Counted from the stretch's first letter, positions 1 through 11,621 are shown. The stretch is DNA of 64,000 bases from Dechloromonas sp. Dech2017 (GCA_009469585.1 SSXW01000009.1:1-64000), one strand, 5' to 3'. Numbers and translations are program-made. Notes: a model not told the origin generated them from the letters alone.

Positions 1-122
1 TCGTCGAGCGATTTTTCAATCGTCTCAAGCAGTTCCGCCGCATCGCAACCCGATACGACAAACTCGCCAATCGATTCAATGCCTTCCTGCATCTCGCTTG
101 TGCCTATATCTGGTTACTGTGA
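1..122 (+). CDS. IS5-type transposase, C-terminal fragment (runs in from the left)
   Basis: The third forward frame is open from base 3 to a TGA at 120-122. It encodes the characteristic C-terminus of IS5-type DDE transposases: ERFFNRLKQFRRIATRYDK, then a segment containing LANRFNAFLHLACAYIWLL. The R-x-A-T-R-Y-D-K motif followed by a short hydrophobic tail is the usual end of these enzymes, which cut and paste the element. The start and the catalytic Asp residues lie outside the window, so I cannot say whether the transposase is intact. Confidence 0.75.
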   Translation, partial: VERFFNRLKQFRRIATRYDKLANRFNAFLHLACAYIWLL

Positions 123-131
123 ACACGCCCT
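1..131 (+). mobile_element. IS5-family insertion sequence, right end only
   Basis: Only the 3' end of the element lies in the window. It consists of the last codons of a DDE transposase, followed at once by GTGAACACGCCC, which I take as the terminal inverted repeat. The right boundary at about 131 is inferred, because neither the left end nor a target duplication can be seen. The element abuts, and partly supplies, the 3' end of the serine recombinase gene on the opposite strand. Confidence 0.65.
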
Positions 132-1534
132 AGAGAAAGCACGTGGTTTTTCAAATTTAGCCATGCGTCCATATCAGGCGCGGCCGCGCTACCGGCGGAA
201 ACAATTTCAGCATCTAGGACGGTCGCCCGCGCATTATCAGATGCAATTGCACTCTCCAATTCGCGCAATTTTTTCACCAGGATTTGGGGTAATTCGTCAT
301 CGTCAGTCAGCACCATGTCTGCGAACTTCGCCGCGCGGCGTTCGCCCTCTGAAATCTGTTGTGCCAGCCTGGCCCGTTCAAGCCGTAATTCCACTGCAGG
401 GTCGTCACCGGATAGCGCGGACAAATTCATCTGGTCCGAACAGTAGTCAAACACAGCGCGTTCCAGCATTTCCGCGGTGCAACTTGCGGGTTTTTGTTTC
501 GATATTTCGCACCGCGGGCAAGCACATCGCCGGTCGTACAGGGCGCCGTCGCGGCGCGGGTTTCGCCGCTGGTTGCGGCCGACCACCGCCGCGCCACAGT
601 GCCCGCAAGTGGTAATGCCGCTCCCGGTAAGCACGCTCGGAAAATGGACCTTTCCCACGACGTTGCGCGGGGTTTTCCGCCGGCGGGCAATTTCGACAAT
701 CAACCTAGCGTATTCATCCTCGGTCAAAAGGGCAGGGTAGTACCCCCGCAAAATGAATTCCTGGCCGCTGGCAATCAATCGCCGATCGCCGGTGAATAAT
801 TCCGGTTTTGCGCAAACAAGCTGATTGATGTTGTTCGCCTGACGCATGCCGGTTGTGACAATCCCCTCCGCGCTCAGGACGTTAATGATTTTCATCGCCC
901 CCAAACCCTCGGTGAACATTGAAATCACCCGGCGGACAGCGGGGGCGTTGACTGGGTCAAGTTCAAATTTGCCGTCTGTCCAGCGGACCCAGGACGGATC
1001 TGCGCCGCACGAAACTTTCCCGCGGTAGGTGCCTTCGACCCAACCCTCACACTTTCGCCTCAATTGGTCGGCAACCCGCTTACTTTTGGTCGCACTTTCC
1101 TCATTCGCTCGAATCATTACGAGGATTGAGTAAATTAGGTCCATTGGATTTTCGCGCAGGCTTTCCCGCGAATACTCTTTGTTGTCGCCGGCGGTTACGA
1201 CGGTAATACCGGCGAAAACGATGCTTTGCAATTGCGCTTGCGCTTCCATCGGTTCCGCCCGACTGAGGCGGTCTAGCCCTTCAACAATGAGCACACTACC
1301 ATTCGGAATTTGGCCGCTACGTACGGCCTCCAGAAACGTGCCCAAGGCGCCGCGTTTTACGTGTTTTTGATGAAAGGCCGATAGCCCCTCGTCGCGCATT
1401 GATAGGGTACTGTCCAATTCAAGACCGTGGTCAGCGGCCCACTTTCGCGCGTAGTCGGTTTGGCGAGCGGCACTAGCGCCCGACGCCTGTTTCGCTGCGG
1501 AAAAGCGGAGGTAAGAGTAGACTTTGCCGTACAT
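104..1534 (-). CDS. Large serine recombinase (site-specific integrase/resolvase), C-terminus altered by an IS
   Basis: A 476-residue serine recombinase that would catalyse integration or excision of a mobile element. The N-terminal resolvase domain (about residues 3-150) has the catalytic serine in YLRFS (Ser12) and the VEGLDRLSR arginine motif. A recombinase domain follows (about 170-270), then a zinc ribbon with two Cys-x2-Cys pairs (TTCGHCG and CPRC, about 310-350) and a helical, coiled-coil-like tail. The gene starts about 40 bp from the point where a split radical SAM gene resumes, which is where an integrase normally sits relative to its att site. The last residues (GRVHSNQI and the stop) are read from the end of the neighbouring IS5-type element, so the native C-terminus has been replaced. 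Whether activity survives is unknown. Confidence 0.85.
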   Translation of the reverse strand: MYGKVYSYLRFSAAKQASGASAARQTDYARKWAADHGLELDSTLSMRDEGLSAFHQKHVKRGALGTFLEAVRSGQIPNGSVLIVEGLDRLSRAEPMEAQAQLQSIVFAGITVVTAGDNKEYSRESLRENPMDLIYSILVMIRANEESATKSKRVADQLRRKCEGWVEGTYRGKVSCGADPSWVRWTDGKFELDPVNAPAVRRVISMFTEGLGAMKIINVLSAEGIVTTGMRQANNINQLVCAKPELFTGDRRLIASGQEFILRGYYPALLTEDEYARLIVEIARRRKTPRNVVGKVHFPSVLTGSGITTCGHCGAAVVGRNQRRNPRRDGALYDRRCACPRCEISKQKPASCTAEMLERAVFDYCSDQMNLSALSGDDPAVELRLERARLAQQISEGERRAAKFADMVLTDDDELPQILVKKLRELESAIASDNARATVLDAEIVSAGSAAAPDMDAWLNLKNHVLSLGRVHSNQI

Positions 1535-1573
1535 GGAGACTCTATTTTTATTGACATACTTAAAACATTATGT
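132..1573. mobile_element. End segment of an integrated element carrying the serine recombinase
   Basis: This is inferred from three facts: a serine recombinase gene at the boundary, a truncated host gene (radical SAM) resuming just beyond it, and an IS at its other side. The rest of the element must lie left of the window. No cargo genes other than the recombinase are visible. Confidence 0.5.
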
Positions 1574-1577
1574 AGCA
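1560..1577. other. Putative attachment-site junction inside a radical SAM gene
   Basis: AT-rich leader DNA of the recombinase gene (around ATACTTAAAACATTATG) gives way to GC-rich coding sequence of the radical SAM gene at about 1573, where the frame reads SNLRKKS. A recombinase gene beside a host gene truncated in mid-frame is the standard picture of an attL or attR site. The core sequence cannot be defined without the other junction. Confidence 0.45.
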
Positions 1578-2134
1578 ACCTGCGCAAGAAATCGCAGGCC
1601 GAGATCGACGAACTGGCCGCGGCTGGCCTGAAAATGGTCTATGTCGGCGCCGAATCCGGCGACGATCAGGTGCTGGCCGCCGTCGACAAGGGCGAAACCT
1701 TCGACACAACCTGCGACGCCCTGACCAAGCTCGGCGCCGCGGGCATCACCCGCTCGGTGATGATTCTCAACGGCCTCGGCGGCAAGGCGCTGTCGCCGCA
1801 GCACGCCGACAATTCGGCGCGCCTGGCCAACGCCACCCAGCCCGAATACCTGGCGACGCTGGTGGTCAGCTTCCCGACCGGCGAGCAGCGCCTGCGGGCC
1901 GGTTTTCCCGGCTGGGAACCCCTGTCGCGGCGCGAACTGTTCGTCGAAATGAAACGTTTCCTGTCCGGGCTCGAGTTGAAGCGGACAATTTTCCGCAGCG
2001 ATCATGCCTCCAACTGGCTGGTCCTCAAAGGCACGCTGGGTGCCGACAAGGAGCGCTTGTTGCAGCAGGTGCGCCAGGCCATCGCCGAGCCGGGCGCTGC
2101 CCACCTCCGCCCGGCCTGGGCGCGGGGGCTGTAG
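1574..2134 (+). pseudogene. Radical SAM protein, C-terminal portion (5' part displaced by the integrated element)
   Basis: The frame encodes about 186 residues that match the C-terminal part of small radical SAM proteins of about 300 residues (COG1032/Elp3-like). Landmarks are GLKMVYVGAESGDDQVL, the ILNGLGGK segment and a late FRSDHASNWL. The N-terminal part, with the CxxxCxxC iron-sulfur motif, is absent. The upstream frame instead runs antisense through the recombinase gene without a sensible start. The simplest reading is that a mobile element integrated within the gene and the 5' half lies beyond the left edge of the window. Codon use is like the chromosomal neighbours. Confidence 0.75.
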
Positions 2135-2435
2135 GTAGCCAGGCTACCGGCGGTAGGGCGCCAGCCCTATCCCTCTGACTTTCCGGACCCCCAGGGCCGC
2201 CAGCCCAGGGCGAAAATATCGTATGCCTCGTTTTTGGGCAGACGACCGCCGATCCTTATGCTGTCAGTCTTGTAGAAGAGTTGCCTGGCGCCATTCACAG
2301 ACTTATCCACAGAATTTGGGGATAGTCGTGATGCATTGCACAAGTGCTGCTTTTCAGTGGAACGGGAATTGCTTGATAGCGTCAACGCTGCAGAACCCCG
2401 GGGCGTTACTCGATTGACAGGAAGCGAGGTGCAAC
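2135..2435. other. Intergenic stretch without a convincing gene
   Basis: About 300 bp between the radical SAM fragment and a small hypothetical gene. It contains a short dyad (GTAGCC-A-GGCTAC, just after 2134) and one DnaA-box-like sequence at 2303-2311. I see no coding signature in it. Confidence 0.4.
2303..2311 (+). promoter_or_regulatory. Single DnaA-box-like sequence
   Basis: TTATCCACA, the perfect high-affinity DnaA box consensus, lies in intergenic DNA. It is isolated: no cluster of boxes or AT-rich unwinding region is present. If it is functional it would be a regulatory or titration site, not an origin. Confidence 0.4.
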
Positions 2436-2527
2436 ATGAACGTTTCTCAACGGCAGTTCCATCGATCCGCAGTCGCATCTATCGCGCAAGGCGAAACCAC
2501 GGTCGCCTTGTGCCGGGGAGTCTTGCC

Positions 2528-2728
2528 ATGGCCATCGGATTGAACGAAGAAACCCTGTTCTGGATGCGCCTGGCGGCGTTTGCCAACCTCGCGGAGCATG
2601 TGCTGAGTTCGGGCGCTTCCCTCGAGGATGCCGAAGAACTGCTCTTCGGCTGGTCCTTGCCCGGCAAGTTGCCATCCCGCTACGCCTGCCTGGCCGGCGG
2701 CGCTGCCAACGTATCGGCACGCGGCTAG
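2528..2728 (+). CDS. Hypothetical 66-residue protein
   Basis: ATG preceded by GGGGAG at a good spacing. The product is MAIGLNEETLFWMRLAAF and onward, with one amphipathic helical stretch and an acidic segment (ASLEDAEELL). I recognise no family. A 35-codon open frame (2436-2543, start preceded by AGGAAGCGAGG) overlaps its start and could be a leader peptide or noise. Both may equally be non-coding. Confidence 0.35.
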   Translation: MAIGLNEETLFWMRLAAFANLAEHVLSSGASLEDAEELLFGWSLPGKLPSRYACLAGGAANVSARG

Positions 2729-2912
2729 CGCACCGCAAGCCGGCCGGATGCCCCGTTTTCGTGCGTTGGGGATAATCCCCGGGGCAGGCACGCCATTTTC
2801 CGTCCGTGCCGAACACGGCGTTGGCGTCGTTGCTTAGCCGTTTGCGTCCAGTTGCCTGCACGCCAGGCGCCGAACCTCGCTACACTGCGCCTTTGCCTGA
2901 CGGATGCTGACC

Positions 2913-3485
2913 ATGGAACGCTGCCCCTGGTGCGAAGGCTTCGACCTCTACTGCGAATACCACGATAAGGAGTGGGGCGTCCCGCTGCGCGACGACCGCG
3001 CCCTGTTCGAACTGCTGATCCTTGAAGGTGCCCAGGCCGGCCTGTCGTGGGCCACCGTGCTCAAGAAACGGGCGCACTATCGGCAGGTCTTCGATGGTTT
3101 TGACCCAGCAAGGATAGCCCGCTACGACGACGAGAAAGTCGCCACCCTGTTGGCCGACCCCGGCATCATCCGTAACCGCGCCAAGGTCGCCGCCACCATC
3201 CAGAACGCCCGGGCTTACCTGGCGCTGACTGCTGGCGGGCAATCGTTCAGCGATTTCCTGTGGTCTTTCGTCGGTGGTGCGCCAGTGCAAAACGCCTGGT
3301 CATCGCTGGCCGAAGTCCCAGCCAGAACCGCCCAATCGGACGCGCTGAGCAAAGCCCTGAGCCGCGCCGGCTTCAAATTCGTCGGCTCGACGATTTGCTA
3401 TGCGTTCATGCAGGCGGCGGGGATGGTCAACGATCATCTGGTCGCTTGCCCGCGGCACCAGGCCGTCCAGATCAGCGCGCCGTAA
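2913..3485 (+). CDS. tag: DNA-3-methyladenine glycosylase I
   Basis: Removes 3-methyladenine from alkylated DNA and so starts base-excision repair. About 190 residues, the usual Tag length. The zinc-snap ligands are in place: Cys4 in MERCPWC, His in YHDKEWG, and the C-terminal His and Cys in NDHLVACPRH. The GLSWATVLKKR and ARYDDEKV segments are typical of the family. I chose the ATG at 2913 because it puts the first zinc Cys at position 4, as in the family; an in-frame ATG at 2904 would add three residues. The gene appears monocistronic. Confidence 0.93.
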   Translation: MERCPWCEGFDLYCEYHDKEWGVPLRDDRALFELLILEGAQAGLSWATVLKKRAHYRQVFDGFDPARIARYDDEKVATLLADPGIIRNRAKVAATIQNARAYLALTAGGQSFSDFLWSFVGGAPVQNAWSSLAEVPARTAQSDALSKALSRAGFKFVGSTICYAFMQAAGMVNDHLVACPRHQAVQISAP

Positions 3486-3521
3486 CATCGAATCCCAGGT
3501 GGGCAGGCGGCGCGATCAAGG

Positions 3522-4153
3522 TCAGTAGCGATAACATCCTGCCGCTTGGGCTTCGCGCGTATTCCCATTGAGCGCATACATGTTGCACAGCTGGCGCTTG
3601 GGAGCATCGGCCGCCGCCCTTGCGTCGCGAACCTGCCGATCTTTCTCGTACTGCTCCTGACGCCATCGCTGGTCCTGGAGCATGGCCTCCTGACGCTGGC
3701 GTTGCAGTTCCAGTTGCTGTGCGCTGGCATTGGCCCTGTACTCCAGTTCCGTTCGTTGCCGGTCAGCTTCGCGCGTTGCAATGTCGTAGGATCGGTCGAT
3801 GAGCTTGTCCTGGTTCTGAACCGCGCCTCTGACCAGATTCCTCTCTGTCTCGGCCCGATACGAGTCATTTTGTACAGCCCCGATTTCTTTTGTCGCTTGA
3901 ACTTCGACGTGCCGGGTCTGTATTTTATGGTCCCCGCGCTGACCGACAAATTTGTAAGCAGCAAACACTACGGCAAAAAACATACCGGCCATGAGGATGC
4001 GACCCACAGTGCTTTCCCGCCAGTTCGAGGAAAACTCGCTGTGATCGACATAGGTGACGGTTTGCTGGGGCAAAGGGCGTGAAGTATCAGCTTCGGAAAG
4101 CTTCTGATCGTACTCGGCGCGCCGATCCGGGGATGACAGCACGGCATAGGGTG
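3522..4153 (-). pseudogene. J-domain membrane protein, 5' end lost next to a truncated IS
   Basis: The frame opens in the last helix of a J domain ([16 protein letters not shown]). It then has a linker, one transmembrane segment (about 20 residues, around ILMAGMFFAVVFAAYKFV) and a long charged, Gln/Arg-rich coiled coil ending NGNTREAQAAGCYRY. The HPD motif and the first three J helices are missing, and I do not find them on the far side of the IS. A GTG at 4142 could start a shortened product, but there is no evidence that it is used. In the intact state it would be a membrane-anchored DnaK co-chaperone of unknown client. Confidence 0.7.
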
Positions 4154-5193
4154 GGATCGAGGCTGATCAGATTCAGGGTGATGTGCTTGAGGACGGTGAG
4201 GTTGTGTGCGGCATGGCCGGTGCGGGCGCGCATCTGGTCGTCGGCGAAGGCGACATCCATGCACCAATGCAGTCGGTTCTCGACACTCCAATGGGCGCGA
4301 ATCGCCTGCCCCAAACTAGCCGCATCGGGCGCCAGGTTGCTCAGGTAGAAACGCTGCTCGGTGGCTGTCTTCCCGCTGACACAGCGCTGCGACTCGATCA
4401 TTGCGAAGGACCGCAAGTCCGGCCACTGTTCGGGTCGGTGCAGGCAGGCCAGTTGATCGAGGGCATAGCAGCGTCGGGTCTCCAGGCGACCGTGATCCTT
4501 CTCCACGGCTTCGGCCATCGTATGGGGCGTCTTGTCAGGAGCGACCTTGAACTGGGTAAAGAAGTCGCGCATCGCGTCAGCCAGGGTGGGCTGATTGTCC
4601 TTGACCGCCAGGATGTAGTCGGCGCTGCGATCCCGGATGGCTTGAGCGATATTGGCCTGGGTTCCCATCGCATCGATGGTGACGATGCAACCTTCCAGCG
4701 CCAATGTCGCCAGCAGTTCGGGAATCGCCGTCTTCTCGTTCGATTTCTCCGCCGTCGCCCGTTGCCCAAGGACCAGCCCGGCCCCGGCGGCGAAGGCGCT
4801 GACCAGGTGCAGCGGCGTGGCGTCCACCTTGCCGGTGCGTCGGCTGGTCTTGCCGTCGATGGCCACGACGGCGTCCGCACCCAGGGCCGGCAGCACCGCG
4901 CCGACCCAGCGCCGGAACGCGGCCTCGAATTCTTCCGGATCAATCAGGCCGAACAAGCGGCCAAAGGTGTCGTGCGAGGGAATGCCGGCGGCCAAGGGGA
5001 GGTAGCCACGCAGCCAGTCCAGTTTTTCCTTGGCCCCCAACTCGATTTCAACAAAGGTGTCGGCTCGAACCAGCACCGTATTGACCGCCACGACCAGCAA
5101 CTCGACCAGATCGTGTTCGACCTTGCCGGCCTGCCTCGGGTCGGTCACCGATACGAATACCTTCGCCAGGCGCAGTTTGCTTTCTGTCTCCAT
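4087..5193 (-). CDS. ISAs1-family transposase (H-repeat type) with an aberrant C-terminus
   Basis: About 368 residues with the ISAs1/DDE_Tnp_ISAS1 signatures: an N-terminal DUF4338-like region ([20 protein letters not shown]), then the catalytic block with [29 protein letters not shown] and the late [16 protein letters not shown]. The start at 5193 has GGAG seven bases upstream. After [12 protein letters not shown] the family's usual basic tail is missing, and the frame instead runs out of frame through the neighbouring J-domain gene ([11 protein letters not shown]). The element has therefore lost its 3' end and its right inverted repeat, and is probably immobile on its own. Confidence 0.85.
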   Translation of the reverse strand: METESKLRLAKVFVSVTDPRQAGKVEHDLVELLVVAVNTVLVRADTFVEIELGAKEKLDWLRGYLPLAAGIPSHDTFGRLFGLIDPEEFEAAFRRWVGAVLPALGADAVVAIDGKTSRRTGKVDATPLHLVSAFAAGAGLVLGQRATAEKSNEKTAIPELLATLALEGCIVTIDAMGTQANIAQAIRDRSADYILAVKDNQPTLADAMRDFFTQFKVAPDKTPHTMAEAVEKDHGRLETRRCYALDQLACLHRPEQWPDLRSFAMIESQRCVSGKTATEQRFYLSNLAPDAASLGQAIRAHWSVENRLHWCMDVAFADDQMRARTGHAAHNLTVLKHITLNLISLDPTLCRAVIPGSARRVRSEAFRS

Positions 5194-5256
5194 GGGGCAC
5201 TCCAAAAAGACAGAAAACTACACAAATCAAACCTTCGTGAACAGCCCCTCTCGCAA
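4152..5256 (-). mobile_element. ISAs1-type insertion sequence, 3' end deleted
   Basis: The right boundary of this feature on the coordinate scale (about 5256) is the element's left end, guessed from GGGGCTGTTCACGAAGG reading into the transposase leader. The other boundary (about 4152) is a deletion junction with the J-domain gene. No matching inverted repeat is found there. The ends are approximate. Confidence 0.6.
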
Positions 5257-5398
5257 CTGCTTGATCGTCAACGGCTATTTCGCCAGTCAGCAAGGCCGTC
5301 GTTCATGCGATTGCCCTGCCCATCGCCGCCAAATCGCGGCGGCCCCTTCGGGCTCGGGTATAATGCCGGCCTCTCCGCCTAACCCCAAATTACTCCCC

Positions 5399-8300
5399 AT
5401 GGCCGACATTCTTTGCCTCAAGGGCGACGCCGCCTTTTCCGCCTTCCGTCTGCAACGCCTGCAAGCCCGCCTGGTCGCGGCCGTGGCGGACATCGAATCG
5501 GTGGTCGCCGATTACTGGCACGTGGTGGCGGAAAAGCGCGCCCTGAATGCCGACGAGCGCGCCAAGCTGGCGACGCTGCTGGAAGAGCAGGCGGCTGGCG
5601 CCGAGGCCGGCGAACTGTTCCTCGTCGCGCCGCGCATCGGCACCATTTCGCCGTGGTCGTCGAAGGCTACCGACATCGCCTGGAACTGCGACCTCGACGC
5701 CATCGAGCGCATCGAGCGCGTCATCGCCTTCCATGTCGTCGTGCGCAATAACCGGGCGCTGACCGCCGAGGAAAAGAAAATCGTTGCCGGCCTGCTGCAC
5801 GATCGCATGACCGACTCCGTACTACCCGGCTTCGACGCGGCCGGCGAACTGTTCCGCCATTTCGAACCGAAGCCGCTCAACACCGTCGACGTGCTGGCCG
5901 GTGGCAAGGCCGCCCTGGTCGAGGCCAACGGCTCGCTCGGCCTGGCGCTGTCCGACGACGAAATCGACTACTTGCTGAACATCTTCACGACCGCCGGCCG
6001 TAACCCGACCGACGTCGAGCTGATGATGTTCGCCCAGGCCAATTCCGAGCACTGCCGCCACAAGATATTCAACGCCTCGTGGGTCATCGACGGCGAGGCC
6101 AAGGACAAGACCCTGTTCGGCATGATCCGCGAAACGCACCAGGCCAACCCGCAAGGCACGGTCATGGCCTACGCCGACAACGCCTCGATCATCGAAGGCG
6201 CGACCATCCAGCGTTTCTACCCGGATGCCGACCGCGGCTACAGCTACAAGGAAGAGCTGACCCACATCCTGACCAAGGTCGAGACGCACAACCACCCGAC
6301 GGCCATCTCGCCGTTCCCCGGTGCCTCCACCGGTAGCGGCGGCGAAATCCGTGACGAAGGCGCCACCGGCAAAGGTTCCAAGCCCAAGGCCGGCCTGTGC
6401 GGCTTCTCGGTCTCCAACCTCAACCTGCCCGATGCCGCGCAGCCGTGGGAAAAGGCCTACGGCCGCCCGTCGCGCATTGCTTCCGCCCTCGACATCATGC
6501 TCGAAGGCCCGATCGGCGCCGCCGCCTTCAACAACGAATTCGGCCGCCCCAACCTGACCGGCTATTTCCGCACCTACGAGCAGGATGTCGCCGGCACCGT
6601 GCGCGGCTACCACAAGCCGATCATGATCGCCGGCGGCCTGGGCAGCATCCAGGCGCAGCAATCGTTCAAGGAAGAGACCTTCCCGGTCGGCACGCTGTTC
6701 GTGCAACTCGGCGGCCCCGGCATGCTGATCGGCCTCGGTGGCGGCGCCGCCTCGTCGATGACCGCCGGGGTGAACGCCGAAGACCTCGATTTCGCCTCGG
6801 TCCAGCGCGGCAACCCGGAAATCCAGCGGCGTGCGCAGGAAGTCATCGACCGCTGCTGGCAGATGGGCGCCAACAACCCGATTCTTTCCGTGCATGACGT
6901 CGGCGCCGGTGGCGTCTCCAACGCGCTGCCGGAACTGGCCCACTCGGGCGGCGTCGGTGCCGTGTTCGACCTGCGCAAGGTGCCGACCGAGGAGCCGGGC
7001 ATGTCGCCGGCCGAAATCTGGTCCAACGAATCGCAGGAACGTTACGTGCTGGCCATTCCGCACAACCGCATCGGCGAATTCCAGGCCATGTGCGAGCGCG
7101 AGCGCTGCCCGTTCGCCGTGGTCGGTGAAGCGACCGGCGACGGCCACCTGACCGTCACCGATGCCCATTTCGGCGTCAATCCGGTCGATATGGAAATGGA
7201 AGCGCTGCTCGGCAAGCCGCCGCGCATGACCCGCGACGTCAAGCACGAGCCGGAAACCTTCGTCTCCTTCGACGCCACCGCCATCGAGCTCAAGGAAGCC
7301 GCCTACCGCCTGATGCGTCTGCCGACCATCGCCGACAAGACCTTCCTGATCTCCATCGGCGACCGTTCCGTCGGCGGCATGACGGCACGCGACCAGATGG
7401 TCGGCCCGTGGCAGGTGCCGGTGGCCGACGTCGCGGTGACGACGATGGGCTACCAAGGTTATTTGGGCGAGGCCTTCGCCATGGGCGAGCGCACCCCGCT
7501 CGCCGTGTTCGACGCCCCGGCTTCCGGCCGCATGGCCATCGGCGAGGCGCTGACCAACCTGGCCGCCGCCGATGTCGGCAGCCTCGACAAGGTCAAGCTG
7601 TCGGCCAACTGGATGGCGCCGTGCGGCGTGCCGGGCGAGGATGCCCGCCTGTACGACACCGTCGAAGGCATTTCCGAGCTGTGCAAGCAGATCGGCGTGT
7701 CGATCCCGGTCGGCAAGGATTCGCTGTCGATGCGTACCGCCTGGGAAGAGCAGGGCGAGAAGAAACAGGTCGTCTCGCCGCTGTCGCTGATCGTCACCTC
7801 GTTCGCCGCCGTCGGCGACGTGCGCAAGACGAAAACGCCGCAACTGGCGGTCGATCAGGGCGAAACCGAATTGCTGTTGCTCGATCTCGGCCAGAATCGC
7901 CTCGGCGGCTCGGCGCTGGCCCAGGTTTACAACGCCACCGGCAGCGACGCGCCCGATGTCGACGATCCGGCCAAGCTCAAGGGCCTGTTCGACGCCGTGC
8001 AGAAACTGAATAGCGACGGCCTGCTGCTCGCCTACCACGATCGTTCCGACGGCGGCCTGTTCGTCGCCGCCTGCGAAATGGCCTTCGCCAGCCGTCGCGG
8101 CGTGTCGCTCGATCTCGACGGCCTGTGTTTCGACGCCGCCGCGCTCGACGTCGACGGCGCCGAGAAGCGGCCGGACCTGATGGCTGGTCGCGATTTCGAG
8201 AACATCGTCCGCGCCCTGTTCAACGAGGAACTCGGCGCCCTGATCCAGATCCGCCGAGCCGACCGCGAAAAGGTCACGCCCATCCTGCGTGCCTGCGGCG

Positions 8301-9328
8301 TGCCCTCCCACTTCGTCGGCACCATGAACGAGTGGGACGAAATCCGCGTCACCCGCAACGCCAAGCGCGTGCTGCGCGAGAAGCGCGTCGACCTGCAGCG
8401 CGCCTGGTCGGAAACCAGCTTCCAGATGCAGGCCATGCGCGACAACCCGGAGTGCGCCCAGCAGGAATTCGACCGCATCCTCGATGTTGCCGACCCCGGC
8501 ATCACCCCCAAGCTGAGCTTCGACCCGCAGGAAGATTTCACCCGCGTCTACGCCCAGGTCAGCGGCCGGCCGCGCGTCGCCATCCTGCGCGAGCAGGGCG
8601 TCAACAGCCATTACGAAATGGCCGCCGCCTTCGATCGGGCCGGCTTCGCTGCGGTCGACGTCCATATGAGCGATATTCTGGAAAATCGCGTCAGCCTGAA
8701 AGACTTCAAGGGCCTGGTCGCCTGCGGTGGTTTCTCGTATGGCGACGTGCTCGGCGCCGGCCTCGGCTGGGCACGCACCATCCTCATGCACGACGGCTGC
8801 CGCGAGGAATTCGCCGCCTTCTTCAAGCGTCCGGACACCTTTGCGCTGGGCGTCTGCAACGGCTGCCAGATGATGAGCGCGCTCAAATCGATCATCCCCG
8901 GCGCCGAACACTGGCCGGCTTTCCGCCGCAACCAGGTCGAGCAGTTCGAAGCGCGCTTCGTGATGACCGAGATTCTCGAATCGCCGTCGATTTTCTTCGC
9001 CGGCATGGAAGGCTCACAGATGCCGATCGTCGTCTCGCACGGCGAGGGCAGGGCGGTCTTCGCCAACGCTGACGACCAGGCCAAGTGCCTGTCGGCAGTG
9101 CGCTACGTCGACAACAAGGGCGAGCCGACCGAAGTCTATCCGTATAACCCGAACGGTTCGCCGGGCGGCCTGACGGCGGTGACCACGGCCGACGGTCGCT
9201 TTACCATCATGATGCCGCACCCGGAGCGCGTCTTCCGTACCGTACAGATGTCCTGGCACCCGGAAAACTGGGGCGAAGACAGCCCCTGGATGCGGATGTT
9301 CCGCAACGCCCGGCGCTGGGTCGGGTAA
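5399..9328 (+). CDS. purL: Phosphoribosylformylglycinamidine synthase (FGAR amidotransferase)
   Basis: Converts FGAR, glutamine and ATP to FGAM in purine biosynthesis. This is the large single-chain form (about 1309 residues; the E. coli enzyme is similar). The N-terminal domain is followed by two AIRS-like ATP-binding halves (for example [16 protein letters not shown] and the glycine-rich [10 protein letters not shown]) and a C-terminal class I glutamine amidotransferase domain. The nucleophile Cys1153 is in GVCNGCQMM and the catalytic His is in MMPHPERVF. The ATG at 5399 gives the canonical MADILCLKG start; an in-frame alternative lies upstream. A TATAAT at 5359-5364 could be the -10 element, though no good -35 is visible. 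A strong terminator follows, so the gene is probably monocistronic. Confidence 0.97.
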   Translation: MADILCLKGDAAFSAFRLQRLQARLVAAVADIESVVADYWHVVAEKRALNADERAKLATLLEEQAAGAEAGELFLVAPRIGTISPWSSKATDIAWNCDLDAIERIERVIAFHVVVRNNRALTAEEKKIVAGLLHDRMTDSVLPGFDAAGELFRHFEPKPLNTVDVLAGGKAALVEANGSLGLALSDDEIDYLLNIFTTAGRNPTDVELMMFAQANSEHCRHKIFNASWVIDGEAKDKTLFGMIRETHQANPQGTVMAYADNASIIEGATIQRFYPDADRGYSYKEELTHILTKVETHNHPTAISPFPGASTGSGGEIRDEGATGKGSKPKAGLCGFSVSNLNLPDAAQPWEKAYGRPSRIASALDIMLEGPIGAAAFNNEFGRPNLTGYFRTYEQDVAGTVRGYHKPIMIAGGLGSIQAQQSFKEETFPVGTLFVQLGGPGMLIGLGGGAASSMTAGVNAEDLDFASVQRGNPEIQRRAQEVIDRCWQMGANNPILSVHDVGAGGVSNALPELAHSGGVGAVFDLRKVPTEEPGMSPAEIWSNESQERYVLAIPHNRIGEFQAMCERERCPFAVVGEATGDGHLTVTDAHFGVNPVDMEMEALLGKPPRMTRDVKHEPETFVSFDATAIELKEAAYRLMRLPTIADKTFLISIGDRSVGGMTARDQMVGPWQVPVADVAVTTMGYQGYLGEAFAMGERTPLAVFDAPASGRMAIGEALTNLAAADVGSLDKVKLSANWMAPCGVPGEDARLYDTVEGISELCKQIGVSIPVGKDSLSMRTAWEEQGEKKQVVSPLSLIVTSFAAVGDVRKTKTPQLAVDQGETELLLLDLGQNRLGGSALAQVYNATGSDAPDVDDPAKLKGLFDAVQKLNSDGLLLAYHDRSDGGLFVAACEMAFASRRGVSLDLDGLCFDAAALDVDGAEKRPDLMAGRDFENIVRALFNEELGALIQIRRADREKVTPILRACGVPSHFVGTMNEWDEIRVTRNAKRVLREKRVDLQRAWSETSFQMQAMRDNPECAQQEFDRILDVADPGITPKLSFDPQEDFTRVYAQVSGRPRVAILREQGVNSHYEMAAAFDRAGFAAVDVHMSDILENRVSLKDFKGLVACGGFSYGDVLGAGLGWARTILMHDGCREEFAAFFKRPDTFALGVCNGCQMMSALKSIIPGAEHWPAFRRNQVEQFEARFVMTEILESPSIFFAGMEGSQMPIVVSHGEGRAVFANADDQAKCLSAVRYVDNKGEPTEVYPYNPNGSPGGLTAVTTADGRFTIMMPHPERVFRTVQMSWHPENWGEDSPWMRMFRNARRWVG

Positions 9329-9348
9329 ACATCCGGCCGGCGCGAGGG

Positions 9349-9381
9349 AACGCCGCGGGGATAGCCGCGGCGTTCTTTTTT
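9349..9381 (+). terminator. Rho-independent terminator of purL
   Basis: A perfect 10-bp stem (AACGCCGCGG / CCGCGGCGTT) with a six-base loop, followed by CTTTTTT. Confidence 0.85.
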
Positions 9382-9517
9382 GGCGCGGCCGGCATCGACT
9401 GCCGCGCCACCGGTGCGCCATGCGAGGTGACCGGGAACTCGCCGGCATGAATCATCAGTCGCTTACCGGCATGCCGGTAGCGGCCATCAAACTCGCCTCA
9501 TTCGGAATGAACTGCCC

Positions 9518-11206
<1,689 letters not shown>

Positions 11207-11308
11207 CACGGCCGGCTTTGTAAAGTTTTATTCATCCGTCAACGTCGCGGATGGCCGCGGCGTTGAGAGCCCTAGGCGTCCTGCCTGTCCAACAAGGAGT
11301 ATTCCGTG

Positions 11309-11596
11309 ATGAAAAAGATTTTGTCGACCGCGCTGCTTGCCCTGTTTGCCGTCAATGTCGCCTACGCCCAGGCGCCCGCCGCGGCGCCGGCTGCCGATTG
11401 CGAAGCGCAGGCGGTGAGCAAGTCGGGCAAGCCGCTGGCCGGGGCTGCCAAGACGGCTTTCATGAAGAAATGCCAGGGCGGCACTGCCGCCCCGTCGGCC
11501 TGCGAAGAAAAAGCCGTGGGCAAGAACGGCAAGCCGCTGGCCGGCGCTGCCAAGAAGGCTTTCATGAAGAAGTGCGAAGCCGACGCCGTCAAGTAA
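11309..11596 (+). CDS. Small secreted PsiF-repeat protein
   Basis: 95 residues. A signal peptide (MKKILSTALLALFAVNVAYAQA) is followed by two near-identical repeats built on C-x-x-x-A-x-x-K-x-G-K-P-L-x-G-A-A-K-x-A-F-M-K-K-C. This is the psiF repeat, named from the E. coli phosphate-starvation gene psiF; its function is unknown. The paired cysteines suggest one disulfide per repeat in the periplasm. The ATG at 11309 has AAGGAGT upstream; a GTG three bases earlier is less likely. A terminator follows. Confidence 0.88.
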   Translation: MKKILSTALLALFAVNVAYAQAPAAAPAADCEAQAVSKSGKPLAGAAKTAFMKKCQGGTAAPSACEEKAVGKNGKPLAGAAKKAFMKKCEADAVK

Positions 11597-11621
11597 CAAG
11601 TAAGTTTGCGGATCTGCAGGC

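Noticed and set aside
2303..2311. Possible replication origin at the DnaA box
   Set aside because: It is a single box with no cluster, no AT-rich unwinding region and no dnaA, dnaN or parAB genes nearby.
5822..8911. Very long open frame on the minus strand opposite purL (over 1000 codons)
   Set aside because: It is the antisense shadow of a high-GC gene. purL has all its family motifs on the plus strand, and the minus product is low-complexity with no recognisable domain.
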